A stretch of DNA of 64,000 nt, taken from assembly GCF_000484695.1 (NCBI RefSeq), contig NZ_AXVR01000016.1:1-64000 (forward strand), read 5' to 3'. Below the pieces are notes generated by a model. It had not been told where the DNA came from and did no database searches. It saw nothing but the letters and a program-made list of their open reading frames with translations. This stretch comes from Salinispora cortesiana. Lineage in GTDB: Bacteria; Actinomycetota; Actinomycetes; Mycobacteriales; Micromonosporaceae. Of the stretch, positions 50,167-62,021 are shown one piece after another (the stretch's first letter is position 1; each line of letters starts with the position of its first letter). The position numbers and the translations under genes are program-made.

Positions 50167-50691
50167 ATGTATCTCGCCGCCGAAGGGCACAACCCGATCT
50201 TGCCGATCTGGCAAGAGCTTGTCGTCGGGACCATCGCCTTCGCCCTACTCGTCTTCGTGCTGCTGAAGTTCGTCATGCCGCGCATGGAGACGATGTACCA
50301 GGCGCGGGTGGACGCGATCGAGGGCGGCCTCAAGCGCGCCGAGGCTGCTCAGGCCGAGGCCAACCAGCTGCTCGAGCAGTACCGGGCCCAGCTGGCCGAG
50401 GTGCGCACCGAGGCGGCCCGGATCCGGGACGACGCCCGGGCCGACGCGGAGGGCATCCGGCAGGACATCCTCGCCAAGGCGCGGGAAGAGTCCGACCGGA
50501 TCATCGCCGCGGGCAAGGAGCAGCTCGTCGCCGAGCGGACCACCATCGTGCGCGAGCTGCGTACCGAGGTCGGCACGCTCGCGGTGGACCTGGCCAGCAA
50601 GATCGTTGGTGAGTCGCTCGCCGACGAGGCACGCCGCGCCGGCACGGTCGACCGGTTCCTGGACGGTCTCGAGAGCGCGGGGGCCCGCTGA
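50167..50691 (+). CDS. atpF: ATP synthase subunit b
   Basis: A 174-residue stator subunit with one N-terminal TM helix (about 18-38) and a long Ala/Glu/Arg-rich coiled coil. It links subunit a to F1. ATG 50167 follows CCGGAGG. The stop overlaps the atpH start by one base (TGATG). It is a plain b subunit, without the b-delta fusion seen in mycobacteria. Confidence 0.95.
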   Translation: MYLAAEGHNPILPIWQELVVGTIAFALLVFVLLKFVMPRMETMYQARVDAIEGGLKRAEAAQAEANQLLEQYRAQLAEVRTEAARIRDDARADAEGIRQDILAKAREESDRIIAAGKEQLVAERTTIVRELRTEVGTLAVDLASKIVGESLADEARRAGTVDRFLDGLESAGAR

Positions 50692-51515
50692 TGCAGGCCG
50701 CCACCAGCCGGGAGTCGTACAAGATCGCGGCCGACCGCCTCGACGAGTACGTCCGGGGCGCGGAGTCTTCGGCGGTGTCCGCCACCGCCGAAGACCTTCT
50801 CTCCGTCGCCGATCTGCTCCGGCGTGAGCCACGGCTGCGCCGGGCCCTCGTTGACCCGGCCCGCTCTGGTGCGGACCGGGCCGACCTGCTCGCCGGAATC
50901 CTCCGCGGGAAGGTCGGCGGGGACGCGCTCGACCTGCTGACCACGCTGGTCTCCCACCGTTGGTCGGCCCCGTCGGAACTCCTCGACGGTGCCGAGCGGC
51001 TTGGTGTGGCCGCGCTGCTGGCCGCCGCCGACAAGGCGGGCGACCTCGGTGAGGTCGAGGACGAGCTGTTCCGTTTCGGTCAGGTCGTGGCCGGCCAGTC
51101 GGCGCTCTCCAACGTGCTGTCGGACCCGGCGGCCCCGGCCGCGCAGCGGGCCACCCTCGCCGGTGAGCTGCTCGCCGGCAAGGCCCGCCCGGTCACCGTC
51201 CGGCTGGTCGAGGTGGCGCTCGGCGGGTTCGGCGGGCGCTCCTTCGTCGGGGCGCTTACCCGGTTGGTCGAGCTCGCCGCCGACCAGCGGGACCGACAGG
51301 TGGCGTACGTGACTGTCGCGGCCCCGTTGGGTGCGGAGGAGGAGCAGCGCCTGGTCGCCCGCCTCTCCGCCATCTACGGTCGCGAGGTGACCGTCAAGCA
51401 GTCGGTCAACCCCGAGGTCCTCGGTGGGGTCAGCGTCCAGGTCGGCTCCGACCTGTACGACGGCACCGTCCTGCGCCGCCTCAACGAATCCCGTAACGCG
51501 CTCGCTAAGCGCTGA
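50691..51515 (+). CDS. atpH: ATP synthase subunit delta
   Basis: A 274-residue delta/OSCP subunit, longer than the 180-residue bacterial norm because of an N-terminal helical extension of about 90 residues, as usual in actinobacteria. The C-terminal part has VTVAAPLGAEEEQRL and the VNPEVLGGVSVQVGSDLYDGTVLRRL signature that binds b. It is coupled to atpF by a one-base overlap. Confidence 0.95.
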   Translation: MQAATSRESYKIAADRLDEYVRGAESSAVSATAEDLLSVADLLRREPRLRRALVDPARSGADRADLLAGILRGKVGGDALDLLTTLVSHRWSAPSELLDGAERLGVAALLAAADKAGDLGEVEDELFRFGQVVAGQSALSNVLSDPAAPAAQRATLAGELLAGKARPVTVRLVEVALGGFGGRSFVGALTRLVELAADQRDRQVAYVTVAAPLGAEEEQRLVARLSAIYGREVTVKQSVNPEVLGGVSVQVGSDLYDGTVLRRLNESRNALAKR

Positions 51516-51606
51516 GCCGGAACTGCCGCGCCAGCGCCTGACCAGACGTCATTCGGACCGGTCGGTACTAGGTATCCCGGGCCCCTGATACTTAAGGAAG
51601 CAGAGG

Positions 51607-53259
51607 ATGGCCGAGCTGACCATCTCGACGGAGGAGATCCGCGGCGCGCTGGAGCGCTACGTCTCCTCCTACAGCGCCGACGTGTCCCGCGAGGAGGTCG
51701 GCACCGTCGCTGACGCCGGCGACGGCATCGCCCACGTCGAGGGCCTGCCCTCGACCATGACCAACGAGCTGCTCGAGTTCGAAGACGGCACGATCGGTGT
51801 GGCGCTGAACCTCGACGTCCGGGAGATCGGTGTCGTCGTCCTCGGCGACTTCGCCGGTATCGAGGAGGGGCAGCGCGTCAAGCGCACCGGCCGGGTGCTC
51901 TCGGCCCCGGTCGGCGACGCCTTCCTCGGCCGCGTGGTCAACGCGCTCGGCGAGCCGATCGACGGCCTCGGCGACATCCCGAACGAGGGCTTCCGGGAGC
52001 TGGAGCTCCAGGCCCCGAACGTGATGTCCCGGAAGTCGGTCGACGAGCCGCTGCAGACCGGCATCAAGGCCATCGACGCGATGACGCCGATCGGCCGGGG
52101 CCAGCGCCAGCTGATCATCGGTGACCGGAAGACCGGTAAGACCACCGTCGCCCTGGACACCATCCTCAACCAGCGGGACAACTGGCGCTCCGGCGACCCG
52201 AAGAAGCAGGTCCGCTGCATCTACGTCGCCGTCGGCCAGAAGGCCTCCACGATCGCCTCGATCAAGGGCGTGCTGGAGGAGGCGGGCGCGATGGAGTACA
52301 CCACCATCGTGGCCTCTCCGGCGTCCGACCCGGCTGGCTTCAAGTACCTCGCCCCGTACACCGGCTCGTCGATCGGGCAGCACTGGATGTACGGCGGCAA
52401 GCACGTCCTCATCGTCTTCGACGACCTGAGCAAGCAGGCCGAGGCGTACCGGGCCGTGTCGCTGCTGCTGCGTCGCCCGCCGGGCCGTGAGGCGTACCCG
52501 GGTGACGTCTTCTACCTGCACTCCCGGCTGTTGGAGCGCTGCGCGAAGCTCTCCGACGAGATGGGCGGCGGCTCGATGACCGGTCTGCCGATCATCGAGA
52601 CCAAGGCGAACGACATCTCGGCGTTCATCCCGACCAACGTCATCTCCATCACCGACGGCCAGATCTTCCTGGAGACCGACCTGTTCAACCAGGGCGTCCG
52701 GCCGGCGATCAACGTCGGTACCTCGGTCTCCCGGGTAGGCGGCGCCGCGCAGGTGAAGCCGATGAAGAAGGTTTCCGGCTCGCTGCGGCTGAACCTGGCC
52801 CAGTACCGTGAGCTGGAGGCCTTCGCGGCCTTCGCCTCGGACCTGGACAAGGCCTCCCGGGCCCAGCTGGAGCGGGGTGCTCGCCTGGTTGAGCTGCTCA
52901 AGCAGTCGAACTACTCGCCCTTCCCGGTGCAGGATCAGGTCGTCTCGGTCTGGGCCGGTGTCGAGGGCAAGCTGGATGACATCCCGGTCGGCGAGATCCG
53001 TCGCTTCGAGTCCGAGTTCCTCCAGTACCTGCGGCACAAGCACGAGGGGATCCTCGCGCAGATCGCGGACGGCACCTGGGGCGACGACGTCCTCGCCTCC
53101 CTGGACGCGGCGATCAGCGACTTCAAGAAGCTCTTCCTGGGCAAAGAGGACGAGCGGCGGATCAACGAGCCGGCCGCCGAGCCGCTCGCCGGCGCGGAGG
53201 AGCGGGAGACGGTTACCCGGTTCCAGGACGAGCCGACCGACCGTCCGGCTGGAAGCTGA
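51607..53259 (+). CDS. atpA: ATP synthase subunit alpha
   Basis: A 550-residue regulatory/structural F1 subunit. The P-loop is GDRKTGKT (172-179), with VGQKASTI and the signature [17 protein letters not shown] (about 362-378). The C-terminal 40 residues are an acidic extension ([13 protein letters not shown]), as in mycobacteria where an alpha C-terminal extension suppresses ATP hydrolysis. It is followed by atpG after three bases. Confidence 0.97.
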   Translation: MAELTISTEEIRGALERYVSSYSADVSREEVGTVADAGDGIAHVEGLPSTMTNELLEFEDGTIGVALNLDVREIGVVVLGDFAGIEEGQRVKRTGRVLSAPVGDAFLGRVVNALGEPIDGLGDIPNEGFRELELQAPNVMSRKSVDEPLQTGIKAIDAMTPIGRGQRQLIIGDRKTGKTTVALDTILNQRDNWRSGDPKKQVRCIYVAVGQKASTIASIKGVLEEAGAMEYTTIVASPASDPAGFKYLAPYTGSSIGQHWMYGGKHVLIVFDDLSKQAEAYRAVSLLLRRPPGREAYPGDVFYLHSRLLERCAKLSDEMGGGSMTGLPIIETKANDISAFIPTNVISITDGQIFLETDLFNQGVRPAINVGTSVSRVGGAAQVKPMKKVSGSLRLNLAQYRELEAFAAFASDLDKASRAQLERGARLVELLKQSNYSPFPVQDQVVSVWAGVEGKLDDIPVGEIRRFESEFLQYLRHKHEGILAQIADGTWGDDVLASLDAAISDFKKLFLGKEDERRINEPAAEPLAGAEERETVTRFQDEPTDRPAGS

Positions 53260-53262
53260 CCG

Positions 53263-55649
<2,387 letters not shown>

Positions 55650-55692
55650 GTGCCCCGCTGCGGCTACCGCCGCAGGTCGCGCGAGTAGCGGC

Positions 55693-55728
55693 GAAAGGCC
55701 GCCCTGGTACACGCCGGGGCGGCCTTTC
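55693..55728 (+). terminator. Terminator ending the atp operon after atpD
   Basis: A 12-bp perfect stem (55693-55704 with 55717-55728) with an A-rich left flank and T-run on the right arm lies 44 bases beyond the atpD stop. It would separate atpD from the LCP gene and atpC. Confidence 0.8.
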
Positions 55729-55896
55729 CGTGCATCCGTTGCCGCAGTTCCGGTCGCTGATGCCCTTTCGCCAGTCGGTGATCTTGAAGGGTGGCGAGGT
55801 ACCGTTTCACGCGCGTCGTGCTGACTGTGCGCCCATTCGTGCAATCATTCGCTGACGTACGCCCGTCCCGATAGACGTTGACGAACGGAGATGATC

Positions 55897-57033
55897 GTGG
55901 GTAAGGCCGGCAAAGGCGGCAAGAAGAAGCCGTCGGTGTGGGCGGGCGTGCCGCGGTGGGCCCAGGTGTGCACCGTCTTCGGCGCCGTCTTGATGTTCGT
56001 CAGCGGCGTGGCCCTGGTTGGGGCCGAGGCGCTGGTGGCGCGGTACGAGGGCGCGGTGGGCAAGGCGGACCTGTTCGGAGACCAGGCGGCGGGAGCCAGT
56101 GAGCGCACGAGCGACATCAAGGGCCCGCTCAACATCCTGCTCGTCGGCGTTGACCCCCGCAAGGAGACGCAGCTACCCCTGGCCGACTCCATCATGGTGC
56201 TGCACGTGCCGGAGGGGCTCGACCAGGCCTACCTCTTCTCGATGCCCCGGGATCTCTACGTCCAGATTCCCGCCTTCGACAAGGCCGGATTCCCCGGCAG
56301 TACGGACAAGCTCAACGCGGCGATGTCCTACGGCAGCCGGGTGCAGGGGGAGAACCCCAGCACGGCGCAGGGCTTCGAACTGCTCGCCAAGACGGTCCAG
56401 TCAATCACCGGGATCCAGCGGTTCGACGCCGGGGCGATCATCAACTTCGGTGGCTTCATCAAGATTGTGGATGCGATGGGTGGCGTCACGATGGACATCG
56501 AGCAGGAGGTGCGCTCGAGGCATCGCCGCCCCGACGGCACGCACCGGGAGCTGCGCCCCGGCGGTGGGGGATACATCGGTGAGCAGGCGGTCTACCCGGC
56601 GGGAGAGCAACTCCTCGAAGGCTGGCAGGCGCTGGACTACGTTCGTCAGCGCTACCCAGAGAACGGTGTGGATGACGGTGACTACGGCCGCCAGCGGCAC
56701 CAGCAGCAGTTTGTCAAGGCAATGGCGAGTCAGGCCCTCAGCGCTGATGTGGTGACCAACCCGATCAAGCTGGACCGGGTGCTCCGGGCCGCCGGTGAGT
56801 CACTGGTCTTCAACGGCCGGGGGCACAACGTGATTGACTTTGGCCTGGCCCTGAAGGACCTCCGGCCGGGCAACATCCAGATGATCAAGCTGCCGGGTGG
56901 TGCCATCTTGGATAACGGGAAGTACAAGGGCGAGCGCTTCGTGCCGGCCGTTTGGGACTTCTTCCAGGCGCTGCGGGACGAGCAGCTCGATGCGTTCCTG
57001 TTGGAGCATCCGGACTTCCAGAACAAGAGCTGA
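55897..57033 (+). CDS. LytR-CpsA-Psr (LCP) family cell-wall ligase
   Basis: A 378-residue protein with a Lys/Gly-rich cytoplasmic start, one TM segment (about 22-43) and an extracytoplasmic LCP domain. Motifs include NILLVGVDPR, ADSIMVLHVP, FSMPRDLYVQIP with the pyrophosphate-binding Arg, and the DYVRQRYP and DYGRQRHQQQF arginine cluster. LCP enzymes transfer glycopolymers such as arabinogalactan or teichoic acids from a lipid carrier to peptidoglycan. GTG 55897 is preferred because GGAG lies six bases upstream; ATG 55891 would place it too close. It sits between atpD and atpC. Confidence 0.9.
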   Translation: MGKAGKGGKKKPSVWAGVPRWAQVCTVFGAVLMFVSGVALVGAEALVARYEGAVGKADLFGDQAAGASERTSDIKGPLNILLVGVDPRKETQLPLADSIMVLHVPEGLDQAYLFSMPRDLYVQIPAFDKAGFPGSTDKLNAAMSYGSRVQGENPSTAQGFELLAKTVQSITGIQRFDAGAIINFGGFIKIVDAMGGVTMDIEQEVRSRHRRPDGTHRELRPGGGGYIGEQAVYPAGEQLLEGWQALDYVRQRYPENGVDDGDYGRQRHQQQFVKAMASQALSADVVTNPIKLDRVLRAAGESLVFNGRGHNVIDFGLALKDLRPGNIQMIKLPGGAILDNGKYKGERFVPAVWDFFQALRDEQLDAFLLEHPDFQNKS

Positions 57034-57147
57034 CCGCATCGGTGCCGACTTCCAACCCGAGTGGCGTACGTCTCGCCACCCGCGTTACCGGTGCCCCGAT
57101 GGCGAGACTAGAATTTCGGCAACCCGCCGCCGCAGCAAGGAGACAGC

Positions 57148-57432
57148 GTGGCACAGCAGCTTCACGTCGAGCTGGTAGCCGTCGAGGAGACGGTATGGTC
57201 CGGCGAGGCCGAGATGGTCATGGCCCGGACGACCGAGGGTGAGCTTGGCGTGATGCCAGGGCATGCTCCCCTACTCGGCCAGCTCGCGGAGTCCGGCCAG
57301 GTTCGGATCAAGGTTGCCGGAGGCGACCAGCTCTCCTACGAGGTGGCTGGCGGCTTCCTCTCCGTGAGCAACAAGGGCGTCACCGTCCTGGCCGAGAGCG
57401 CCAGCCCGGTCCCGGCCGCGCAGGGTAGCTGA
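57148..57432 (+). CDS. atpC: ATP synthase subunit epsilon, short form
   Basis: A 94-residue epsilon subunit that has the N-terminal beta-sandwich domain (VELVAVEETVWSGEAEMVMA through GGFLSVSNKGVTVLAE) but almost none of the C-terminal two-helix domain. The C-terminal helices of the usual 120-140-residue subunit inhibit ATP hydrolysis. GTG 57148 has an AAGGAG site. It is about 1.5 kb from atpD, separated by a terminator and an LCP gene, so it needs its own promoter or depends on the LCP transcript. DUF2550 follows after 13 bases. Confidence 0.92.
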   Translation: MAQQLHVELVAVEETVWSGEAEMVMARTTEGELGVMPGHAPLLGQLAESGQVRIKVAGGDQLSYEVAGGFLSVSNKGVTVLAESASPVPAAQGS

Positions 57433-57445
57433 GCGCCACCCGGCG

Positions 57446-57901
57446 ATGGGGATCGTCGAAGGGGTCGCGATCGGCATCGCCGTCGTCATCGGCGCGCTTC
57501 TGGCTCTCTTTGTCCGGCGGGGGTTGGTGACTCGCAGCGGAGGAATTATCCGGCTCAACGTCCGGACCTCCACGATCCTCGATGGGCGGGGTTGGGCCCC
57601 GGGCTTCGGCCGCTTCGTGGGGGACGAGCTTCGCCTCTACCGCATGTTCAGTTTCGCTCTCCGCCCCCGGCGGACGCTCTCCCGTAAGGGCCTCGCGGTG
57701 GAACGCCGTCGGCTGCCCGAGGGGCAGGAGCGGTTCTCGATGCCCGCCGACTGGATCATCCTCCGCTGTACCAGCCACCGCGCCCCGGTCGAGATCGCTA
57801 TGGCGCGCTCGACCGTCACCGGTTTTCTCTCCTGGCTTGAGGCCGCCCCTCCGGGGGCGGCCTCGCCGAATCTGACCGCCCAGGACTGGCCAGCGGCCTG
57901 A
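57446..57901 (+). CDS. DUF2550-family membrane-anchored protein
   Basis: A 151-residue protein with one N-terminal TM helix (about 5-25) and a cytoplasmic domain carrying GGIIRLNVRTS, GWAPGFGRFVGDELRLYRMFS and DWIILRC, the pattern of DUF2550, which follows atpC in many actinobacteria. Function unknown. It is probably co-transcribed with atpC (13-base gap). A short GC hairpin follows its stop. Confidence 0.82.
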   Translation: MGIVEGVAIGIAVVIGALLALFVRRGLVTRSGGIIRLNVRTSTILDGRGWAPGFGRFVGDELRLYRMFSFALRPRRTLSRKGLAVERRRLPEGQERFSMPADWIILRCTSHRAPVEIAMARSTVTGFLSWLEAAPPGAASPNLTAQDWPAA

Positions 57902-57918
57902 GGCCCCGTCGCGGGGCC
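57902..57918 (+). terminator. Short hairpin after the DUF2550 gene
   Basis: A 7-bp GC stem (57902-57908 with 57912-57918) and three-base loop directly follows the stop. No other element was seen before the next terminator. Confidence 0.5.
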
Positions 57919-58080
57919 AGTGGGAGTCTCCCGGCACGCGCCGCCCGGTGCGGACTTCACCGGCCGAACGGCACGGGGAATTCCCGGCCGAACAATCCTG
58001 CTGTCTTCCCCGCCGAGCTGCTGCCTCTGGGCGCGGATGGTAGCCGGCAGGTCGGGTATGCAGCCCTCGGCGTGGCGTGA

Positions 58081-58104
58081 CGCGCCGGCTACCACACCGG
58101 CGCG
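58081..58104 (-). terminator. Terminator of the pduO-type gene
   Basis: An 8-bp perfect GC stem (58081-58088 with 58097-58104) lies 17 bases beyond the stop of the minus-strand adenosyltransferase gene. Confidence 0.6.
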
Positions 58105-58120
58105 TCGGACGGTCGATCGG

Positions 58121-58693
58121 TCAGTGCTTGCCGCCGGGCACCCATAGCACATCTCCGGCCGGATTTGCCGTTCTTGACAGGATAAAGAGTAGATCGGAGA
58201 GCCGGTTGAGATACTTTGCCGGGAGCGTGCTGGTTCGGTCGGGGTCATGGGTGATCAGGGCCCAGGCTGCACGCTCGGCGCGCCGGGCTACCGTCCGCGC
58301 AACATGTAGTAGCGCCGCGCCAGCGGTGCCACCGGGGAGGGTGAAGGAGTCGAGCTTGCTCAGGCGTGCGTTGTACTCGTCGCACCAGCCCTCAAGGCGC
58401 TCGATGTACGCCTCGGTGACCCGCAGCGGCGGGTACTTCGGGTTCGGCTCGACCGGCGTGGCCAGGTCGGCCCCCACGTCGAACATGTCGTTCTGGATTG
58501 ATCCGAGTATCGTCCGCAGCTCTTCGTCGAGTTGCCCGAGAGCGAGCGCCACGCCGATCGCCGCGTTGCACTCGTCTACGTCCGCGTACGCGGCGATCCG
58601 GGGATCAGTCTTCGGAACCTGCTCGTTGTTGCTCAGCCTGGTCGTGCCGGCGTCGCCGGCCTTGGTGTAGATGCGCGTGAGGTGGACGGCCAT
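58121..58693 (-). CDS. PduO-type cob(I)alamin adenosyltransferase
   Basis: A 190-residue trimeric adenosyltransferase making coenzyme B12 from cobalamin and ATP. The N-terminal ATP motif is [11 protein letters not shown] (about 10-20), followed by [16 protein letters not shown] and the C-terminal [12 protein letters not shown] with [15 protein letters not shown]12 is the cofactor of the MeaA mutase encoded 4.3 kb away. ATG 58693 is set by a TAGGCT box seven bases upstream (58706-58701), a leaderless layout. Longer frames to 58945 overlap murA and are rejected. Its start overlaps the proposed murA start on the other strand. Confidence 0.93.
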   Translation of the reverse strand: MAVHLTRIYTKAGDAGTTRLSNNEQVPKTDPRIAAYADVDECNAAIGVALALGQLDEELRTILGSIQNDMFDVGADLATPVEPNPKYPPLRVTEAYIERLEGWCDEYNARLSKLDSFTLPGGTAGAALLHVARTVARRAERAAWALITHDPDRTSTLPAKYLNRLSDLLFILSRTANPAGDVLWVPGGKH

Positions 58694-60119
58694 GACGCAC
58701 AGCCTACGGACACCGGATCTCATGATCCCGGACCGGCCGGACCCCGCCTGGCTGACCAGTCCGGGCGATGCCGGCGGCACGGCGGTTGACGACGTCATCC
58801 GGGTGCGTGGTGGCACCCGCTTGACCGGCACCGTGCATGTGGTGGGCGCCAAGAACTCAGCTTTGAAGCTCATGGCCGCGGCGCTGCTGGCGCCGGGCCG
58901 TAGCGTCATCACCAACGTCCCACGGATCACTGATATCGCGATCATGGGAGAGGTGCTGCGTCGGCTCGGCTGCGGGGTTCAGTTCGACGCGGACGATCCG
59001 GTGGACCCGATGGTGGCGTACGGCGGGGTTCCCCGCTCCCGGTCGGTGACCATTGATGTGCCGGAGGCCCCCGGCAGCGACGCGGACTGCGACCTGGTTC
59101 GCCGGCTGCGCGCGTCGATCTGCGTACTCGGGCCCCTGCTGGCGCGCCGTGGATCTGTTCGAGTGGCCCATCCGGGGGGCGACGCGATCGGCTCGCGCGG
59201 GTTGGACATGCACATCGCCGGGCTTAGCCGGATGGGCGCCGAGATCTCCGGTGAGCGCGGCTGCGTGGTCGCCACGGCCCCGCACGGGCTGCACGGCACC
59301 GAGATCGTGCTGGACTTCCCGAGCGTCGGTGCCACCGAGAACCTGGTGATGGCGGCGGTGCTCGCCCAGGGCACCACGGTCATCGACAACGCCGCCCGCG
59401 AGCCGGAGATCGTGGACATCTGCACGATGCTCCGGCAGATGGGTGCGCTCATCGACGGTGCCGGCACCTCGACGTTGACCGTCGTCGGTGTGCCCGGGCT
59501 GCACCCGGTGCGGCACGCCACCGTGGGGGACCGGATCGTCGCCGGTACGTGGGCGTTCGGCGCGGCGATGACTCGGGGTGACGTGACGGTGACCGGTGCC
59601 TCCCCCGCCTTCCTCGACATCGCCCTGGACAAGCTGGTCTCCGCCGGTGCGCTGGTGGAGACGCGACGGGACGCCTTCCGGATCCGGATGGTGGACCGCC
59701 CCCGTGCGGTGGACGTGGTCACCCTGCCCTACCCCGGGTTCGCCACCGACCTGCTACCGATGGCGATCGGGCTGGCGGCGGTCAGCGACGGTGCCTCCCT
59801 GATTACCGAGAACATCTTCGACGGTCGGTTCATGTTCGCCAACGAGATGATGCGACTCGGCGCGGACATTCAGACCGACGGCCACCACGCCGTGGTCCGC
59901 GGGCGACCGCGGCTCTCCGGGGCGCTGGTGCGGGCAACCGACATCCGCGCCGGAGCGGGTCTCCTGATCGCTGGGCTCTGCACCGAAGGGATCACCGAGG
60001 TGTCCCAGGTGCACCATGTGGACCGGGGCTACCCGGACTTCGTGGCGGACCTGCGGGCCCTCGGCGTCGAGGTGGAGCGGGGCGACGCTGCCGACGGGGG
60101 CATCTCCCTCGGCCGGTGA
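58692..60119 (+). CDS. murA: UDP-N-acetylglucosamine 1-carboxyvinyltransferase with Asp active site
   Basis: A 475-residue EPSP-synthase-fold enzyme catalysing the first committed step of peptidoglycan synthesis. The catalytic-loop motif reads [15 protein letters not shown]: the usual fosfomycin-reactive Cys is Asp164, as in Mycobacterium tuberculosis MurA, which predicts intrinsic fosfomycin resistance. [17 protein letters not shown] is the N-terminal PEP/UDP-GlcNAc segment. Residues 1-32 are an extra N-terminal tail. ATG 58692 has a GAGGTGG site; ATG 58722 is an alternative giving 465 residues. It is divergent from the adenosyltransferase gene. Confidence 0.93.
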   Translation: MTHSLRTPDLMIPDRPDPAWLTSPGDAGGTAVDDVIRVRGGTRLTGTVHVVGAKNSALKLMAAALLAPGRSVITNVPRITDIAIMGEVLRRLGCGVQFDADDPVDPMVAYGGVPRSRSVTIDVPEAPGSDADCDLVRRLRASICVLGPLLARRGSVRVAHPGGDAIGSRGLDMHIAGLSRMGAEISGERGCVVATAPHGLHGTEIVLDFPSVGATENLVMAAVLAQGTTVIDNAAREPEIVDICTMLRQMGALIDGAGTSTLTVVGVPGLHPVRHATVGDRIVAGTWAFGAAMTRGDVTVTGASPAFLDIALDKLVSAGALVETRRDAFRIRMVDRPRAVDVVTLPYPGFATDLLPMAIGLAAVSDGASLITENIFDGRFMFANEMMRLGADIQTDGHHAVVRGRPRLSGALVRATDIRAGAGLLIAGLCTEGITEVSQVHHVDRGYPDFVADLRALGVEVERGDAADGGISLGR

Positions 60120-60235
60120 GGGCGGCGAGGTGGGCTTCGCGGGTCCTCAGCCGACCGCCGCCCTGCCCTTAAGCTGCGTTCAGGTCTGCCGGTTAGGGTG
60201 CAGGCAGACACCAATCGCAGTGAGGGAGAAAGCAG

Positions 60236-61087
60236 ATGGCGGGTCGACTCGCGGTCGTCGGTGCTGGACTGATGGGCTCGGGAATCGCCCAGGTAGCGGC
60301 GCAGGCGGGCTGGCAGGTGACGCTGCGGGACCTGGACGACACGGCCACGAAGCGGGGCCTGGCGGGCATCCAGCGGTCGCTGGAGAAGTTCGCCGAAAAG
60401 GGGAAGATCTCGTCGGCCGACGCCGAGGCGGCACTCGGCCGGATCACCCCCACCACCGACCTTGCGGCTGCTGCCGACGCGGACATCGTCGTCGAGGCGG
60501 TCTTTGAGAAGCTCGAGCTCAAGCACGAGGTCTTCCGCGCGTTGGACAAGATCTGCAAGGCGGATGCGGTGCTCGCCACCAACACCTCGGCGATCCCGGT
60601 CACCCAGATCGCCACCGCCACCGAACGCCCCGAGTCGGTGGTCGGCACCCACTTCTTCTCCCCGGTGCCGATGATGAAGCTGTGCGAGTTGGTCCGCGGC
60701 TACAAGACCAGTGATGCCACCATCGCCACGGCGAAGGCGTTCGCCGAGGAGATTGGCAAGACGGTCGTGGTGGTCAACCGGGACACTGCCGGCTTCGTGA
60801 CGACCCGGCTGATCTGCGCGTTGGCGATGGAGGCGGTCAGCCTGGTCGAGTCCGGCGTGATCTCCGCCGAGGATCTGGACAACGCCTGCAAGCTCGGCTT
60901 CGGCCACGCCATGGGCCCGTTGGCGACCGTGGACCTGACCGGGGTGGATGTCCTGCTCAACGCCACCCGCAACATCTACACCGACACCGCCGACGAGAAG
61001 TTCTTCCCCCCGGAGCTGCTCCAGCGGATGGCCACCGCCGGAGACCTGGGCCGCAAGACCGGCCAGGGCTTCTATTCGTACGGCTAA
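60236..61087 (+). CDS. 3-hydroxybutyryl-CoA dehydrogenase
   Basis: A 283-residue NAD(P)-dependent enzyme interconverting acetoacetyl-CoA and 3-hydroxybutyryl-CoA. The Rossmann loop is VVGAGLMGSGIAQVAAQAG (6-24). The catalytic His is in GTHFFSPVPMMKLCELV, with NTSAIPV and the DTAGFVTTRL segment following. It lacks an enoyl-CoA hydratase fusion, fitting the FadB2/Hbd type. ATG 60236 follows GAGGGAGAAA, and TAGGGT at 60194-60199 may be the -10. With meaA 1.9 kb away it could serve the ethylmalonyl-CoA pathway or butyryl-unit supply. Confidence 0.92.
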   Translation: MAGRLAVVGAGLMGSGIAQVAAQAGWQVTLRDLDDTATKRGLAGIQRSLEKFAEKGKISSADAEAALGRITPTTDLAAAADADIVVEAVFEKLELKHEVFRALDKICKADAVLATNTSAIPVTQIATATERPESVVGTHFFSPVPMMKLCELVRGYKTSDATIATAKAFAEEIGKTVVVVNRDTAGFVTTRLICALAMEAVSLVESGVISAEDLDNACKLGFGHAMGPLATVDLTGVDVLLNATRNIYTDTADEKFFPPELLQRMATAGDLGRKTGQGFYSYG

Positions 61088-61104
61088 CCCAGCCGACCGG
61101 CAGG

Positions 61105-61143
61105 GGAGGGCTCCTTTGAGACAGCGGTCCGCAGGGGCCCTCC
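61105..61143. terminator. Bidirectional terminator
   Basis: Arms 61105-61115 and 61133-61143 form an 11-bp stem with one G-U pair, between the convergent dehydrogenase and ABC permease genes. Confidence 0.65.
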
Positions 61144-61178
61144 ACCACCGCAGGGTTGACCTGGGCTCGCTTCGCCCC

Positions 61179-62021
61179 TCAGCCGTCGCGGCGGGTGGTC
61201 CAGCGGAAGGTGCCGAGGCAGAGCAGGAGCCCGATCACGCACCAGGCGGCCAGCACCAGGGCGACCCGACCCAGCTCGTACGAGCCACCCGGCTCCTGCC
61301 CGGCGAAGGTGTCCGGCAGGAAGACCGAGCGCAGCCCCTGGCACATCCACTTGAGCGGGAAGAGCGCGGCCACCTGCTGCATCCAGCTCGGCAACTGGGT
61401 GAAGACGAAGAACACCCCGGAGGTGAACTGGAGGATGAGGGCGACCGGGGTGACCACCGCCGAACCGCTGCGGGCCGTCCGCGCCAACGAGGAGATCGCG
61501 ATGCCGCAGAGCGTGCAGGCGGTGATGCCGAGGACGGACACCCAGCCGAAGGTTAGCCACTTCGTGGCGGTGCCCGGTAGTTGTAGGTCGAACGCGGCCA
61601 CCGAGACGGCGAGCAGCAGCGCTGTCTCGACGACACCGACCACCACGACCATGATCACCTTGCCGGCGAAGTACACCCACTTCGGCATCGGTGTGCCGCG
61701 GTAGCGCTTGAGTACCCCGCGGTCTCGTTCGATCGGAATCCAGATGCCGAGGTTCTGGAAGCTGACGGTCATCAGACCGGCGGCGATCATGCCGGTGATG
61801 AAGTACTGGGGAAAGCTCACCCCGGGTGCGATCTCGCCGTCGAAGACCGCGGCGAAGATCAGGATCATGATGATCGGGAATCCCATCGTGAACACGACGG
61901 ACTCCCGGCTGCGCAGGAACTGGGTGAGCTCCAGCCGACCCTGCCGCAGCGCGAGGGCGAGTGGGCCGAGCTGGTGGCTCCCTGCCCGGGCGGCCGTGGC
62001 GGGCTTCAACGTCGTGGTCAT
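61179..62021 (-). CDS. ABC-2-type exporter permease
   Basis: A 280-residue inner-membrane protein with six predicted TM helices (about 42-62, 70-95, 115-142, 150-175, 180-202 and 245-268) and the ABC-2 pattern IPIERDRGVLKRYRGTPMP in the cytoplasmic loop. It works with the upstream ATPase, whose stop overlaps its start as ATGA. Such two-gene exporters move drugs, lipids or glycans; the substrate cannot be inferred. It converges on the dehydrogenase gene across a hairpin. Confidence 0.9.
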   Translation of the reverse strand: MTTTLKPATAARAGSHQLGPLALALRQGRLELTQFLRSRESVVFTMGFPIIMILIFAAVFDGEIAPGVSFPQYFITGMIAAGLMTVSFQNLGIWIPIERDRGVLKRYRGTPMPKWVYFAGKVIMVVVVGVVETALLLAVSVAAFDLQLPGTATKWLTFGWVSVLGITACTLCGIAISSLARTARSGSAVVTPVALILQFTSGVFFVFTQLPSWMQQVAALFPLKWMCQGLRSVFLPDTFAGQEPGGSYELGRVALVLAAWCVIGLLLCLGTFRWTTRRDG

